Shown: one piece after another, positions 36,237 through 44,722 of the stretch
How positions within the stretch are numbered: position 1 is the first letter of the stretch
Layout of the letters: each line of letters begins with the position of its first letter
Assembly: GCA_947469885.1 (NCBI GenBank)
Contig: CANIQT010000019.1
Location: 16,169 to 80,168, forward strand
DNA length: 64,000 nucleotides
Direction: 5' to 3'
Source of the DNA: Bacteroidota bacterium
GTDB taxonomy: Bacteria > Bacteroidota > Bacteroidia > 2-12-FULL-35-15
Notes under the pieces: generated by a model
Seen by the model: only the letters and a program-made list of their open reading frames with translations
Databases searched by the model: none
Told to the model about the DNA's origin: nothing
Made by a program: the position numbers and the translations under genes

Positions 36237-39200
36237 ATGCTACACAAATTATTTTCTCTTTTAATTATCACTTCCTTTTTATTACCCAATAAAATAGCGG
36301 CACAAGACTGGATTAAAAAAATGCAGGACACCACCACTAATTTTAATGACGTCAAAAAATCGTTCAACAAATATTGGGCAAAACAAGAACGCAAAGAAAA
36401 ACTAAAATCCTTCTTTACCATCCGTAAACAAACCGAAGAAGAAAACGAAGGAATGATACTCTACAAACGTTGGGAAAATTTTGTTGGTCCTCGTGTGTTC
36501 CCTTCGGGAGATAGAAGAGTAATGGAAGCCGGAAATGCAGAAATACGCAAACTCATCAACAGTCATGAATATCGTGCAAGCCGTCAAATAGGCGGCAACT
36601 GGTCCCCCGTTGGCTCCTTTGTCATCCCCGACAGTGGAGGAGGAGCAGGGCGGCTGCAATGCGTCCGCTTCGACCCATCCAATTACAATAATATATATGC
36701 AGGTGCTTGTGCAGGCGGTTTATGGAAATCAAATACCCTCGGCAACACTTGGACCACCAACACCGATGCCTTGCCTTCGTTAGGCATAAACGATGTAGTA
36801 GTGGACCCAACCGACCCTAACATTATTTACATAGCCACCGGAGATGGCGACCACAGCGATACCTACAGCGTAGGCGTGCTCAAATCAATTGACGGAGGCA
36901 ACACCTGGAACATTACCGGACTCAGCTCTTCCACCATTCAAGGGCGGTTGGTGTATAAATTACTCATGGACCCATACAACCACAACACCCTATATGCAGG
37001 AGCAAGCAACGGTATTTTCAAGTCCATAGATGCAGGCGTTACATGGATTCGGATAAATTCCGCTGGAACAATTCGAGACATCGAATTTCGTCCAGGTAGC
37101 AACACCTGTATTTATGCCGTATCAGGCACCACTTTTTTAAAATCCCTCAATGCAGGCAACACCTGGACCACCATCACCTCCGGTTTGCCAGCTTCCACTT
37201 CCATCAACCGTATGTCAATAGCCGTTAGTCCGGCCGCTCCGGCTTTTGTCTATGTAATGAGTTCGAATGCTTCCACCAGCGGTTTTTACGGCTTGTATTT
37301 TTCTAATAATTCAGCCAATTCCTTTGTGCAGCAATCAAACACACCCGAATTGTTAGGTTGGGATGTAAATGGTGGTGGCAATTCCGGGCAAGGCTGGTAC
37401 ACACTTCCCATTGAAGTTAATCCAATCCATCCTTACGAAGTTGTGGTAGGCGGAGTCAACGTTTGGCGTTCCATTGATGGAGGTGTTCATTGGTCCATCA
37501 TTGGCCATTGGACTGGCGCAAGCGGAGTGCCCTATGTCCATGCCGATATTCATGATATAACTTACCGTCCCGATGGAAGTGCTATCTATGTGGGTACCGA
37601 TGGCGGTATTTTTGTAACCTATGACGATGGCGTAACATGGGCTGATAAAAGCGCAGGCTTAATGATTGGGCAGTTGTATCGCATTGGCAATTCAAACACC
37701 CATTTCGATAAAGTGATACAAGGCTGGCAAGACAATGGTACCAACCTGTACGATGCAGGTGGTTGGGACCACGTGGTGGGAGGCGATGGCATGGAATGTT
37801 TTATTGATTGGAACACTTCCCGATATCAGTATGCCGAATATCAGTATGGAGCCATATACAGGTCGAGCAATTATGGAGATAATTTTCAATACATCAAAAA
37901 TCAAATAAACGAAGCAGGCGAATGGGTAACCCCTTGGTGCGAAGACCCTCAGGTATCTACCACCATTTATGCAGGATACAAAAACGTTTGGAAAAGCACC
38001 GACCAGGGCGACCATTGGGCAGCCATTTCCACTTTCAATTCAGGCGGACTCACCTCACTTGCCGTTGCACCTTCCAACCCGCTTTATATTTATGCTTCCA
38101 ACGGTACCCTTGTGTATCGAACCAATGACGGGGGCACAACCTGGAATCAAGCTGGCATTAATGGAAATGCAAATTCAATAACTTACTTAACCGTTTGCAC
38201 CACCAATCCGCTTATTGTTTGGGCAACTGTATCAGGATATACCGCTACGCAAAAAGTATTTAAGTCCATAAATGGAGGAGTAAGCTGGACTAACATCACC
38301 CATAATCTACCCAACATACCTGCCAACTGTGTCATCAATCAAACTGGAACTGCAGACGGGGTGTATGTGGGTACCGATGTCGGAGTTTATTATATTGATA
38401 ACACCATGACTTCATGGATGCCTTTTTCCAATGGCTTACCAAATGTAGTTGTTGACGAATTAGAAATTCATTACCCAAGTAATCTATTGCGGGCAGGTAC
38501 TTTTGGCAGAGGTTTGTGGGAAACACCCATTCGCGACCCATTGAGTAATCTTCCTTTTGCCAATTTCAGGGGAGATACCCTGAGTGGCTGTCCGGGCTTC
38601 AATGTGCAGTTTTACGATAGTACACTCAACACTCCCATCGCTTGGCAGTGGCGGTTTCCGGGTGGTGTGCCCGATACTTCATCGCTTCAAAATCCTGTGG
38701 TTACTTATTCCAACACCGGAACGTATAACAATGTAACCTTAGTAGTTACCAATGCCAATGGCACCGATTCGGTTACCAAATATTCGTATGTTGCAGTGAG
38801 TCCAAACATCAAACCTCTTATTTATGCCAATCCAGACGATACGATTTGTTCCAATGCCACTTGTCAGTTGGTGGCAAGTCCGGCACAAAATTATGTTTGG
38901 TATCCCGGCAATCTAACTTCCGTCAACATCACAGTTAACAACACCGGAACGTTTTCAGTAAAAACTACCGACATATTTAACTGTGCCAATCAGTCAGATA
39001 CAATACATATCTACAGTATTCCTGCACCTGCCATTCCAACCATTACCGTATCGCACGACACCTTGTTTTCAAGTTCGCCCACAGGCAATCAATGGGTAAT
39101 GAACGGGGCTATTTTGCCAGGAGAAACCAATTTTTATTATGTGGTTTTAAATGGAGGTAATTTGTTCAGGGTAATAGTAACAGATGCTACCACAGGATGC

Positions 39201-39500
39201 TCTGCCCAATCTTCTATTTTTGTTGGCATAGATGAAGTAAACACCAACGGTATTTTGTTTGATATCTATCCTAATCCAGCTACTTTAGTTGTTAATCTAT
39301 CGCTGCAACAAGCTGATAAAGATGAACTAATGATTAACATAACCGATGTTTTAGGAAAAGTAATTTACACCAAAAAACATCCTTCTTTTTCCGGTAGAAT
39401 GGAAACATCTATTGATATAAGCACTTTGCCCAAAGGAATATACCTGCTTTCCATAAAAAACTCAAAAGGAATTGCAGGCAAGAAATTGGTGGTATATTAA
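36237..39500 (+). CDS. T9SS-secreted protein with Asp-box beta-propeller and PKD domain
   Basis: 1087 residues from the ATG at 36237; the longer open frame to 36141 would start inside the tandem array and lacks a signal peptide. The chosen start gives MLHKLFSLLIITSFLLPN, a signal peptide ending near IAAQ. From about residue 150 to 770 there are repeated Asp-box or BNR motifs: SIDGGNTW, SIDAGVTW, SLNAGNTW, SIDGGVHW, STDQGDHW, TNDGGTTW and SINGGVSW, as in sortilin-type or photosystem-assembly-like beta-propellers. A PKD-like domain follows (VQFYDSTLNTPIAWQWRFPG). The end is a type A sorting domain (FDIYPNPATLVVNLSL, then KGIYLLSIKNSKG). Such proteins are cell-surface or released; no catalytic residues were identified. 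Confidence 0.88.
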   Translation: MLHKLFSLLIITSFLLPNKIAAQDWIKKMQDTTTNFNDVKKSFNKYWAKQERKEKLKSFFTIRKQTEEENEGMILYKRWENFVGPRVFPSGDRRVMEAGNAEIRKLINSHEYRASRQIGGNWSPVGSFVIPDSGGGAGRLQCVRFDPSNYNNIYAGACAGGLWKSNTLGNTWTTNTDALPSLGINDVVVDPTDPNIIYIATGDGDHSDTYSVGVLKSIDGGNTWNITGLSSSTIQGRLVYKLLMDPYNHNTLYAGASNGIFKSIDAGVTWIRINSAGTIRDIEFRPGSNTCIYAVSGTTFLKSLNAGNTWTTITSGLPASTSINRMSIAVSPAAPAFVYVMSSNASTSGFYGLYFSNNSANSFVQQSNTPELLGWDVNGGGNSGQGWYTLPIEVNPIHPYEVVVGGVNVWRSIDGGVHWSIIGHWTGASGVPYVHADIHDITYRPDGSAIYVGTDGGIFVTYDDGVTWADKSAGLMIGQLYRIGNSNTHFDKVIQGWQDNGTNLYDAGGWDHVVGGDGMECFIDWNTSRYQYAEYQYGAIYRSSNYGDNFQYIKNQINEAGEWVTPWCEDPQVSTTIYAGYKNVWKSTDQGDHWAAISTFNSGGLTSLAVAPSNPLYIYASNGTLVYRTNDGGTTWNQAGINGNANSITYLTVCTTNPLIVWATVSGYTATQKVFKSINGGVSWTNITHNLPNIPANCVINQTGTADGVYVGTDVGVYYIDNTMTSWMPFSNGLPNVVVDELEIHYPSNLLRAGTFGRGLWETPIRDPLSNLPFANFRGDTLSGCPGFNVQFYDSTLNTPIAWQWRFPGGVPDTSSLQNPVVTYSNTGTYNNVTLVVTNANGTDSVTKYSYVAVSPNIKPLIYANPDDTICSNATCQLVASPAQNYVWYPGNLTSVNITVNNTGTFSVKTTDIFNCANQSDTIHIYSIPAPAIPTITVSHDTLFSSSPTGNQWVMNGAILPGETNFYYVVLNGGNLFRVIVTDATTGCSAQSSIFVGIDEVNTNGILFDIYPNPATLVVNLSLQQADKDELMINITDVLGKVIYTKKHPSFSGRMETSIDISTLPKGIYLLSIKNSKGIAGKKLVVY

Positions 39501-39519
39501 TTTATTAGTTAATTTTGCC

Positions 39520-39527
39520 TTACAATT
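39520..39527 (+). promoter_or_regulatory. -7 box (TAATTTTG) for the second T9SS gene
   Basis: A perfect TAnnTTTG match 28 bases before the ATG at 39556, in the 55-base gap between the two T9SS genes. No -33 at proper spacing was found. Confidence 0.45.
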
Positions 39528-39555
39528 TTATTATTCACTCTAAATCTTAAATAAC

Positions 39556-41004
39556 ATGAAAAAATTATTACTATTTATTTTGTTGACTGTATTATCAATT
39601 GGTGCAGCTACAGCACAAGTTTCGTTGCCAAACGGAGGTTTCGAAAACTGGACATCTTCGGTTACTTACAATCCCGACAATTACATGGTCACTTCAAATC
39701 AGCAGGCGATACTGCAAGCAGGCGCTGCTCCTAATTGTTTGCGAGTAGCTGACCCTTATCATGGTAATTATGCTATTCAAATTACAACAGTGCTTGGAAC
39801 GGCAGACACCACCATGGGTTATTTTTTGGATGGCAATCCGAACGGACCACCACAAAACTGGACAGGTGGTATTCCATATACCGAAATGCCTACCGGTATT
39901 CAAGGGTATTACAAATCGGCTATCACGGCAGGCGATATTGCACATTTGTTCGTGAATTTTAAATTAGGTGGAGTTAGTATTGGTTTTTATGTGTTCGATT
40001 TCACAGGTAATAATTCTAACTACACTCCTTTTAATTTTACTTTTATGCCTGCGCTTACTCAAACCCCTGATTCTATTATTTTTGGAGCTGCTTCTTCCGA
40101 TTTTTTAACCAATACTCAAATTCCGGGAAGTATGTTACAGTTAGACAGCATTTCGTTCACAGGTGCAGCCACTCAACCTGCATTGTTGAATGGCGATTTT
40201 GAAAACTGGACAGCCGACACTTTAAAATCGTTGGATAATTGGTATGCGATAGGAGGTGGAGGCAACAGCCTTGGTAGTGTTACTCAAACTACAGATGCTT
40301 ACAGCGGAAACTATGCGCTTGAGCTAACAACTTACGCTGGTGATAACAATGGCAACCCAAGAGCGCAACCCGGAACAGAAGGCACTGGTTATTATGTTTG
40401 CCCTAACGGTCCCGGAATGTGCAACTTGGTTGGTGGTTATCCTTATATCAACATGGTAGACACACTTGCTTTCTATTATAAATATGCTCCTGCAAACCCA
40501 ACCGACACCGCACAAGTGAGCATGGTGTTTAAATTTAACGGAACTCAAACATGGTGGACTGGTGGGTGGATGCTGCCTTCGGCAAACTACCAGTATTTCG
40601 AAGTGCCGATTAATTTGTTTTCGCCTGCCGATTCGGTTATTGTTATGTTTCAATCCTCCCAATGGCAAGATTCAACCCTTGTTTCTGTGGGCGATGTGCT
40701 GATAGTGGATGATGCGTATTTCAAATCGCAACCGCTTACTACAAGTATAAATCAATGGAAATGGAATAGTGGCGAACTAGTTATTGCACCCAACCCTTCA
40801 TCTGATTTATTTTATATTTCAAATTACAAATCATCAATTGTTAGCTGTAAAGTAATGGATGTAGTAGGAAACGTTGTTCTTCAATCAACCATCAACAGTA
40901 ATCAATCAACAATTGACATCAGGAGTTTTGCGAAAGGAATTTATTTTGTGGAGGTGCTTACTTCCGATGCTCAATTAGTAAGGAAGAAAATGGTGAAGGA
41001 ATAA
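39556..41004 (+). CDS. T9SS-secreted protein with duplicated lectin-like module
   Basis: 482 residues with signal peptide MKKLLLFILLTVLSIGAATAQ. Two related modules start with VSLPNGGFENWT (about 22) and LLNGDFENWTADT (about 212), each followed by a YSGNYALELTT-like strand and a DSI or DAYF terminal strand. The LPNGGFENW start is typical of beta-sandwich carbohydrate-binding modules in T9SS cargo. The C-terminal domain (LVIAPNPSSDLFYISN, then KGIYFVEVL) is the type A sorting signal. It may bind glycans at the cell surface; no enzyme domain is present. It converges on the glycosyltransferase gene across a hairpin. Confidence 0.85.
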   Translation: MKKLLLFILLTVLSIGAATAQVSLPNGGFENWTSSVTYNPDNYMVTSNQQAILQAGAAPNCLRVADPYHGNYAIQITTVLGTADTTMGYFLDGNPNGPPQNWTGGIPYTEMPTGIQGYYKSAITAGDIAHLFVNFKLGGVSIGFYVFDFTGNNSNYTPFNFTFMPALTQTPDSIIFGAASSDFLTNTQIPGSMLQLDSISFTGAATQPALLNGDFENWTADTLKSLDNWYAIGGGGNSLGSVTQTTDAYSGNYALELTTYAGDNNGNPRAQPGTEGTGYYVCPNGPGMCNLVGGYPYINMVDTLAFYYKYAPANPTDTAQVSMVFKFNGTQTWWTGGWMLPSANYQYFEVPINLFSPADSVIVMFQSSQWQDSTLVSVGDVLIVDDAYFKSQPLTTSINQWKWNSGELVIAPNPSSDLFYISNYKSSIVSCKVMDVVGNVVLQSTINSNQSTIDIRSFAKGIYFVEVLTSDAQLVRKKMVKE

Positions 41005-41027
41005 GTTAATTTCAAGTTAAAAGGTCC

Positions 41028-41061
41028 AAAGTCCAAAGTTACATTGCTAACTTTGGACTTT
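41028..41061. terminator. Bidirectional terminator hairpin (dispersed element copy 3)
   Basis: The same 14-bp stem AAAGTCCAAAGTTA with loop CATTGC, between a T9SS gene and the convergent glycosyltransferase gene. Two exact GTCCAAA heptamers lie at 41024-41037, and T-runs follow the stem on the plus strand. An outer GTTAAAA/TTTTAAC pair extends the stem. Confidence 0.85.
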
Positions 41062-41073
41062 TTAACATTGGAC

Positions 41074-42096
41074 TTATTTCTTCCTCCCCAACATTTTATT
41101 CACCATAAACTTTCCAAGATAAGACCACTGAATAAAGCTAATCCCCTTGTTGAGTTTGATAAAAGTAAACACTGATTTATTACTCTTGGCGGGCAATGTA
41201 AAAAACAATTGATTCCACCGAGTATCAATTTGTTTTAATAACGCAGCATGCGGGAAATAATTATTTTTCAAATTCAATGCAATTAGTTTATCCAACCAAA
41301 CCCTTGTTTTTGTCACCTTATCGGTGATGTCTTCTTTTATTTTATAATTCAGCGAAATATGCAGCAACAATTCTTCTTCTGTGGGATCAATGCCAAACGT
41401 TTCTAAAATCCATTGATAAATTGCTTTTTTGCGGTCCAATCCTGCTTCGGGATTCATTACTGTGTAGTTGTGAGTCGCTATGCGATACATATACAAAATG
41501 TCGTGTATGTTGGCAAAATTGGTGTAAGGCAACAACCGATACCACAAATCGTAATCTTCCATTTGCTTGTACAACTCCCGATAATAAATATTATTGTCTT
41601 TCATCACCGCTGTGCGGATAATTGCGGGAGCATGAGCTATGCACGGCCCAAACAACAGATTGGCTTTTATATCGTCATTGTTTTGTGGGAATTGCCATTT
41701 GGAATTATCAGCCCCAAACCGTTGCAAACCCGAACTAAACACCCCCACATCGGCATGACTTTCCATAAAATTGACCAATATTTCAAATCTATTCAACACC
41801 GAAATATCATCAGCATCCATCCGAATGATGTATTTTGTATCAATCATACGCACCCCCACATTGAGCGCGCCTGTTAGACCTAAGTTCTTTTCGTTTTTAA
41901 AATACTGTATGCGTGGGTCGGTGTAGCTTTTTATTACTTCTTCCGAATTATCTTGTGAACAATCGTTAATTATCAGAAAAATAAAATCAGTATAGGTTTG
42001 ATTAAGGATGCTGTCTATCGCTTCGCGGAGGTATTGCTCCACGTTATACACCGTCATTAGCACGGTTACAAGGGGTTTTGTTGGATAAGCAGCCAT
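41074..42096 (-). CDS. Glycosyltransferase family 2
   Basis: 340 residues. The GT-A start TVLMTVYNVEQYLREAIDS and IINDCSQDNSEEVI are typical of family 2, and the metal-binding motif is RMDADDIS. A later HAPAIIRTAVM stretch fits the acceptor region. It moves one sugar from a nucleotide donor to a growing glycan on the cytoplasmic face. It is the last gene of the exporter unit, three bases after the Wzt-like gene. The sugar cannot be read from sequence. Confidence 0.9.
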   Translation of the reverse strand: MAAYPTKPLVTVLMTVYNVEQYLREAIDSILNQTYTDFIFLIINDCSQDNSEEVIKSYTDPRIQYFKNEKNLGLTGALNVGVRMIDTKYIIRMDADDISVLNRFEILVNFMESHADVGVFSSGLQRFGADNSKWQFPQNNDDIKANLLFGPCIAHAPAIIRTAVMKDNNIYYRELYKQMEDYDLWYRLLPYTNFANIHDILYMYRIATHNYTVMNPEAGLDRKKAIYQWILETFGIDPTEEELLLHISLNYKIKEDITDKVTKTRVWLDKLIALNLKNNYFPHAALLKQIDTRWNQLFFTLPAKSNKSVFTFIKLNKGISFIQWSYLGKFMVNKMLGRKK

Positions 42097-42099
42097 TCT

Positions 42100-43371
42100 T
42101 TATTTAACTCTATCCCAATCCGGTGTCAGATAAATAGACCCACCCGATTTTAATAATTTACGTTTTACATGCACTGCCCCTTCCATTATATTAAATTCGG
42201 CACAAACAGGCAAATGGTCGTGTGTTTCCTGACTATCTGTGCTCGCTATCCAGAAACCAAGTTTATACGTTTCGGGATAAAAGTTCAGGTTTTTAAATTT
42301 TACAGAAAACACCGTTTCGCCTTCCATGTGCTCTATATGATAATCCGAATCAATGTTTTCGATGTTTGCCAATTTTATTTCATCGAACCGCCAAATGTGA
42401 ATGGCAATACATATGTTTTTCATCGGTCGAACTGCTTTTACAGTCAGCCTCAATTCCATTTCTTCGCCAATAATAAAATTATTACTCAGTTCTCCGTTAT
42501 TATAAATTTCGAGTTTGGTAAACCGCAGTATTCCTGTGCCTTTTCGGTCTGTATTTTCTGATAAATTATACACAGGACCTGAAGTATCAATGGAAGTGCT
42601 CAAATATTTTTTCACCGCTTCCTGTATGCTGCCATCGTGGGTAATGTGTCCGTTTTGCAAGAGTATGCCTCGTGTGCAAAGGTGGCTCATGGCTTGCATG
42701 TTGTGCGAAACAAACAAAATGGTGCGCCCGTTTTTACTCACTTCGCTCATTTTGCCCATACATTTATTCTGAAACGAAACATCGCCAACGGCTAATACTT
42801 CATCCACCACCAAAATCTCGGGCTCCAAATGGGCTGCCACTGCAAATGCCAACCGAACGTACATACCCGAAGAATACCGTTTAACAGGAGTATCAATAAA
42901 TTTCTCTACTCCCGAAAAATCAACTATTTCGTCAAACTTGCTGCGGATTTCGTTTTTCCTCATCCCCAAAATAGCTCCATTCAAAAAAATATTTTCCCTT
43001 CCGGTGAGTTCAGGATGAAACCCTGTGCCTACTTCCAGCAAACTTGCAATTCTGCCTTTTACTTTAAACTGCCCTTTGGTAGGAGTAGTCACCCTCGACA
43101 ATATTTTGAGGATGGTGGATTTGCCCGCTCCGTTTTTACCAATAATGCCCAACACATCGCCTTCGAAAACATCAAAACTAATATCCGTGAGTGCCTGATG
43201 GTGAGATGAAGTAGGTTTTCCCACATCGGCAAGGTTAATTTTTAGGTTCGGATTTTCCCTGCCTCTCATTTTAGCCCACCACGCATTCATATCCCTGGAA
43301 ATAGTGCCTGTGCCCACTTCTCCCAGCCGGTATTCTTTACTTATATGTTCAACCTTTATTACGGTTTTCAT
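42100..43371 (-). CDS. wzt: ABC polysaccharide exporter, ATP-binding subunit (Wzt-like)
   Basis: 423 residues from the ATG at 43371 (MKTVIKVEHISKEYRLG). The longer frame to 43455 would begin in a hairpin repeat and is rejected. Motifs: Walker A GKNGAGKST, ABC signature YSSGMYVRLAFA, Walker B ILVVDEVLAVGD. A C-terminal domain (about 270-420) of beta strands resembles the Wzt carbohydrate-binding domain, which in O-antigen systems recognises the modified end of the finished chain. With the permease it would export the polysaccharide through the inner membrane. The gap to the permease gene is 484 bases, which is unusual for a Wzm/Wzt pair. Confidence 0.92.
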   Translation of the reverse strand: MKTVIKVEHISKEYRLGEVGTGTISRDMNAWWAKMRGRENPNLKINLADVGKPTSSHHQALTDISFDVFEGDVLGIIGKNGAGKSTILKILSRVTTPTKGQFKVKGRIASLLEVGTGFHPELTGRENIFLNGAILGMRKNEIRSKFDEIVDFSGVEKFIDTPVKRYSSGMYVRLAFAVAAHLEPEILVVDEVLAVGDVSFQNKCMGKMSEVSKNGRTILFVSHNMQAMSHLCTRGILLQNGHITHDGSIQEAVKKYLSTSIDTSGPVYNLSENTDRKGTGILRFTKLEIYNNGELSNNFIIGEEMELRLTVKAVRPMKNICIAIHIWRFDEIKLANIENIDSDYHIEHMEGETVFSVKFKNLNFYPETYKLGFWIASTDSQETHDHLPVCAEFNIMEGAVHVKRKLLKSGGSIYLTPDWDRVK

Positions 43372-43404
43372 TTTTTTTAGTTCAATGTTCGCTAACTTTA
43401 TGTG

Positions 43405-43428
43405 TTTGTTGGTGAAAACACCAACAAA
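43405..43428. repeat. Hairpin repeat TTTGTTGGTG-AAAA-CACCAACAAA, copy 1
   Basis: A perfect 10-bp stem with an AAAA loop, the centre of a 40-bp direct repeat at 43396-43435 that recurs at 43473-43512. It lies just upstream of wzt in its leader. Confidence 0.85.
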
Positions 43429-43440
43429 GGCAAAATTCCA

Positions 43441-43461
43441 GATTTCAAATTTCAAATTTCA
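43441..43461 (-). repeat. TGAAATY heptamers between the two hairpin copies
   Basis: On the minus strand CTGAAAT, TTGAAAT and TTGAAAT follow with a 7-bp period, of the same family as at 34335. Confidence 0.6.
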
Positions 43462-43481
43462 GGTTGGTTAACCTTTATGCG

Positions 43482-43505
43482 TTTGTTGGTGAAAACACCA
43501 ACAAA
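43482..43505. repeat. Hairpin repeat copy 2, direct, left border of array 4
   Basis: Identical 10-bp stem and AAAA loop as copy 1. It starts 63 bp before the first array unit. Copies 1 and 2 are 77 bp apart. Confidence 0.85.
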
Positions 43506-43544
43506 GGCTAAAAATGCCATTCTTGAGCTTCAGGTGACCATTCT

Positions 43545-43796
43545 TTTGCCAAAGGTGACCTATAGTTTGGCAAAGGTGACCTATAGTTTGCCAAACATGT
43601 CCTATTGTTTGCCAAACATGTCCTATTGTTTGCCAAACATGTCCTATTGTTTGCCAAACATGCCCTATTGTTTGCCAAACATGCCCTATTGTTTGCCAAA
43701 CATGTCCTATTGTTTGCCAAACATGTCCTATTGTTTGGCAAAGGTGACCATACTTTTGCCAAAGGTAACCTATAGTTTGGCAAACTTGCCTCAATT
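43545..43796. repeat. Tandem array 4, 21-bp period, 12 units, between wzm and wzt
   Basis: Units start every 21 bp from 43545 to 43776 without a slip. Central units read TTTGCCAAACATG then TCCTATTG; the two units at each end carry GGTGACC and the complement TTTGGCAAA, so the array is roughly mirror-arranged. It sits inside the minus-strand exporter unit and, if co-transcribed, would form a long repeated RNA between the two cistrons. Confidence 0.94.
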
Positions 43797-43800
43797 TGCC

Positions 43801-43824
43801 GTTGTTGGTGTTTTCACCAACAAC
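43801..43824. repeat. Hairpin repeat copy 3, inverted, right border of array 4
   Basis: A 10-bp stem GTTGTTGGTG with TTTT loop and CACCAACAAC. The loop and the flanking GGCAAA show that it is an inverted copy of the hairpins at 43405 and 43482. It follows the array without a gap of more than 5 bases. Confidence 0.85.
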
Positions 43825-43857
43825 CAATGACTAATGACCAATGACCAATGACTAATT
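43824..43857 (-). repeat. TCATTRG heptamers directly after the permease stop
   Basis: On the minus strand TTAG, TCATTGG, TCATTGG, TCATTAG and TCATTGG follow the stop at 43856 with a 7-bp period, the same family as after the YfhO gene stop at 1363. Confidence 0.75.
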
Positions 43858-44707
43858 AAACCGTATCCATAAACGACTTCTCCACTTTATTAAAAAGAAA
43901 CACTCCCGAGAGCAAAACCACCACCATAAACACAAAACTATACGCCAGATAATGCCAGCTACAACCCCCAACCCCCGTAAAACCATAACGAAACGTTTCA
44001 ATCACCGAAGTTAGCGGATTGGCAAGAATAATGGTTCTTTTTAATCCTTCCAGAGATGATAATGGATAAATAACAGGTGTGGCAAACATCAGCAATTGCA
44101 CCCCAAAAGTAATCAGGAAACGTAAATCACGGTATTTGGTGGTTAGGCTAGAAATGATGATACCCGTTCCCAAACCAATTCCTCCCATAATAATTATTAA
44201 AACAGGCAATAAAATTAGATGGTTATTCGGGGCAATGCTGGGGTCTTTTGCAAAATGATAATAAATGAGCACCACCACAAACACTAAAAGTTGAATGCCA
44301 AACGTAATCAGGTTACTTATTATTATAGAAAGAGGAACAGTAAGTCTCGGAAAATAAACTTTCCCGAAAATCTGAGCATTAGATATAAAAGTATTAGAGG
44401 TTTTGTTCAGCGATTCCGAAAAATAATTCCACATCGTAATGCTCGACATGTAGAAAAGAAACTTAGGTAGGGGAGTGGCAATATTGGCAATGGTTCCAAA
44501 TATTACCGAATAAATGATGGCAGTTAAAATGGGCTGGATAATGTACCACAGCGGACCAAGAATGGTTTGTTTGTAAGCCGAAACAAAATCTCTTTTCACA
44601 AAAAGCATTACCAAATCGCGGTAATGCCAAAGGTCACGCAAATGTAAATCGAACCAGTTGGCTTTTGGTTTTACAATGAGTGTCCACTCTTCGTTCGTAT
44701 CCTCCAT
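43856..44707 (-). CDS. wzm: ABC polysaccharide exporter, permease subunit (Wzm-like)
   Basis: 283 residues with six membrane helices of the ABC-2 type. The cytoplasmic N-terminus includes DLWHYRDLVMLFVKRDFV, the classic start of polysaccharide permeases, then LGPLWYIIQPILTAIIYSVI in the first helix. It forms the inner-membrane channel with the Wzt-like ATPase. It starts 15 bases after the tyrosine kinase gene. Confidence 0.92.
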   Translation of the reverse strand: MEDTNEEWTLIVKPKANWFDLHLRDLWHYRDLVMLFVKRDFVSAYKQTILGPLWYIIQPILTAIIYSVIFGTIANIATPLPKFLFYMSSITMWNYFSESLNKTSNTFISNAQIFGKVYFPRLTVPLSIIISNLITFGIQLLVFVVVLIYYHFAKDPSIAPNNHLILLPVLIIIMGGIGLGTGIIISSLTTKYRDLRFLITFGVQLLMFATPVIYPLSSLEGLKRTIILANPLTSVIETFRYGFTGVGGCSWHYLAYSFVFMVVVLLSGVFLFNKVEKSFMDTV

Positions 44708-44722
44708 CTCCTCGCCAAACGA

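Noticed and set aside
43372..43455. N-terminal extension of the Wzt-like protein by 28 residues
   Set aside because: It runs through a hairpin repeat and heptamers; the conserved protein starts at 43371.
7900..43796. The tandem arrays as CRISPR arrays
   Set aside because: Units are contiguous with no spacers, the repeat is too short, and no cas genes are in the window.
43402..43830. Open frames on both strands through array 4 (and likewise array 2 at 18198-18597 and array 3 at 35991-36182)
   Set aside because: A 21-bp unit without a stop keeps three frames open by arithmetic. The predicted peptides are simple repeats without a start signal or any domain, and the frames are open on both strands.
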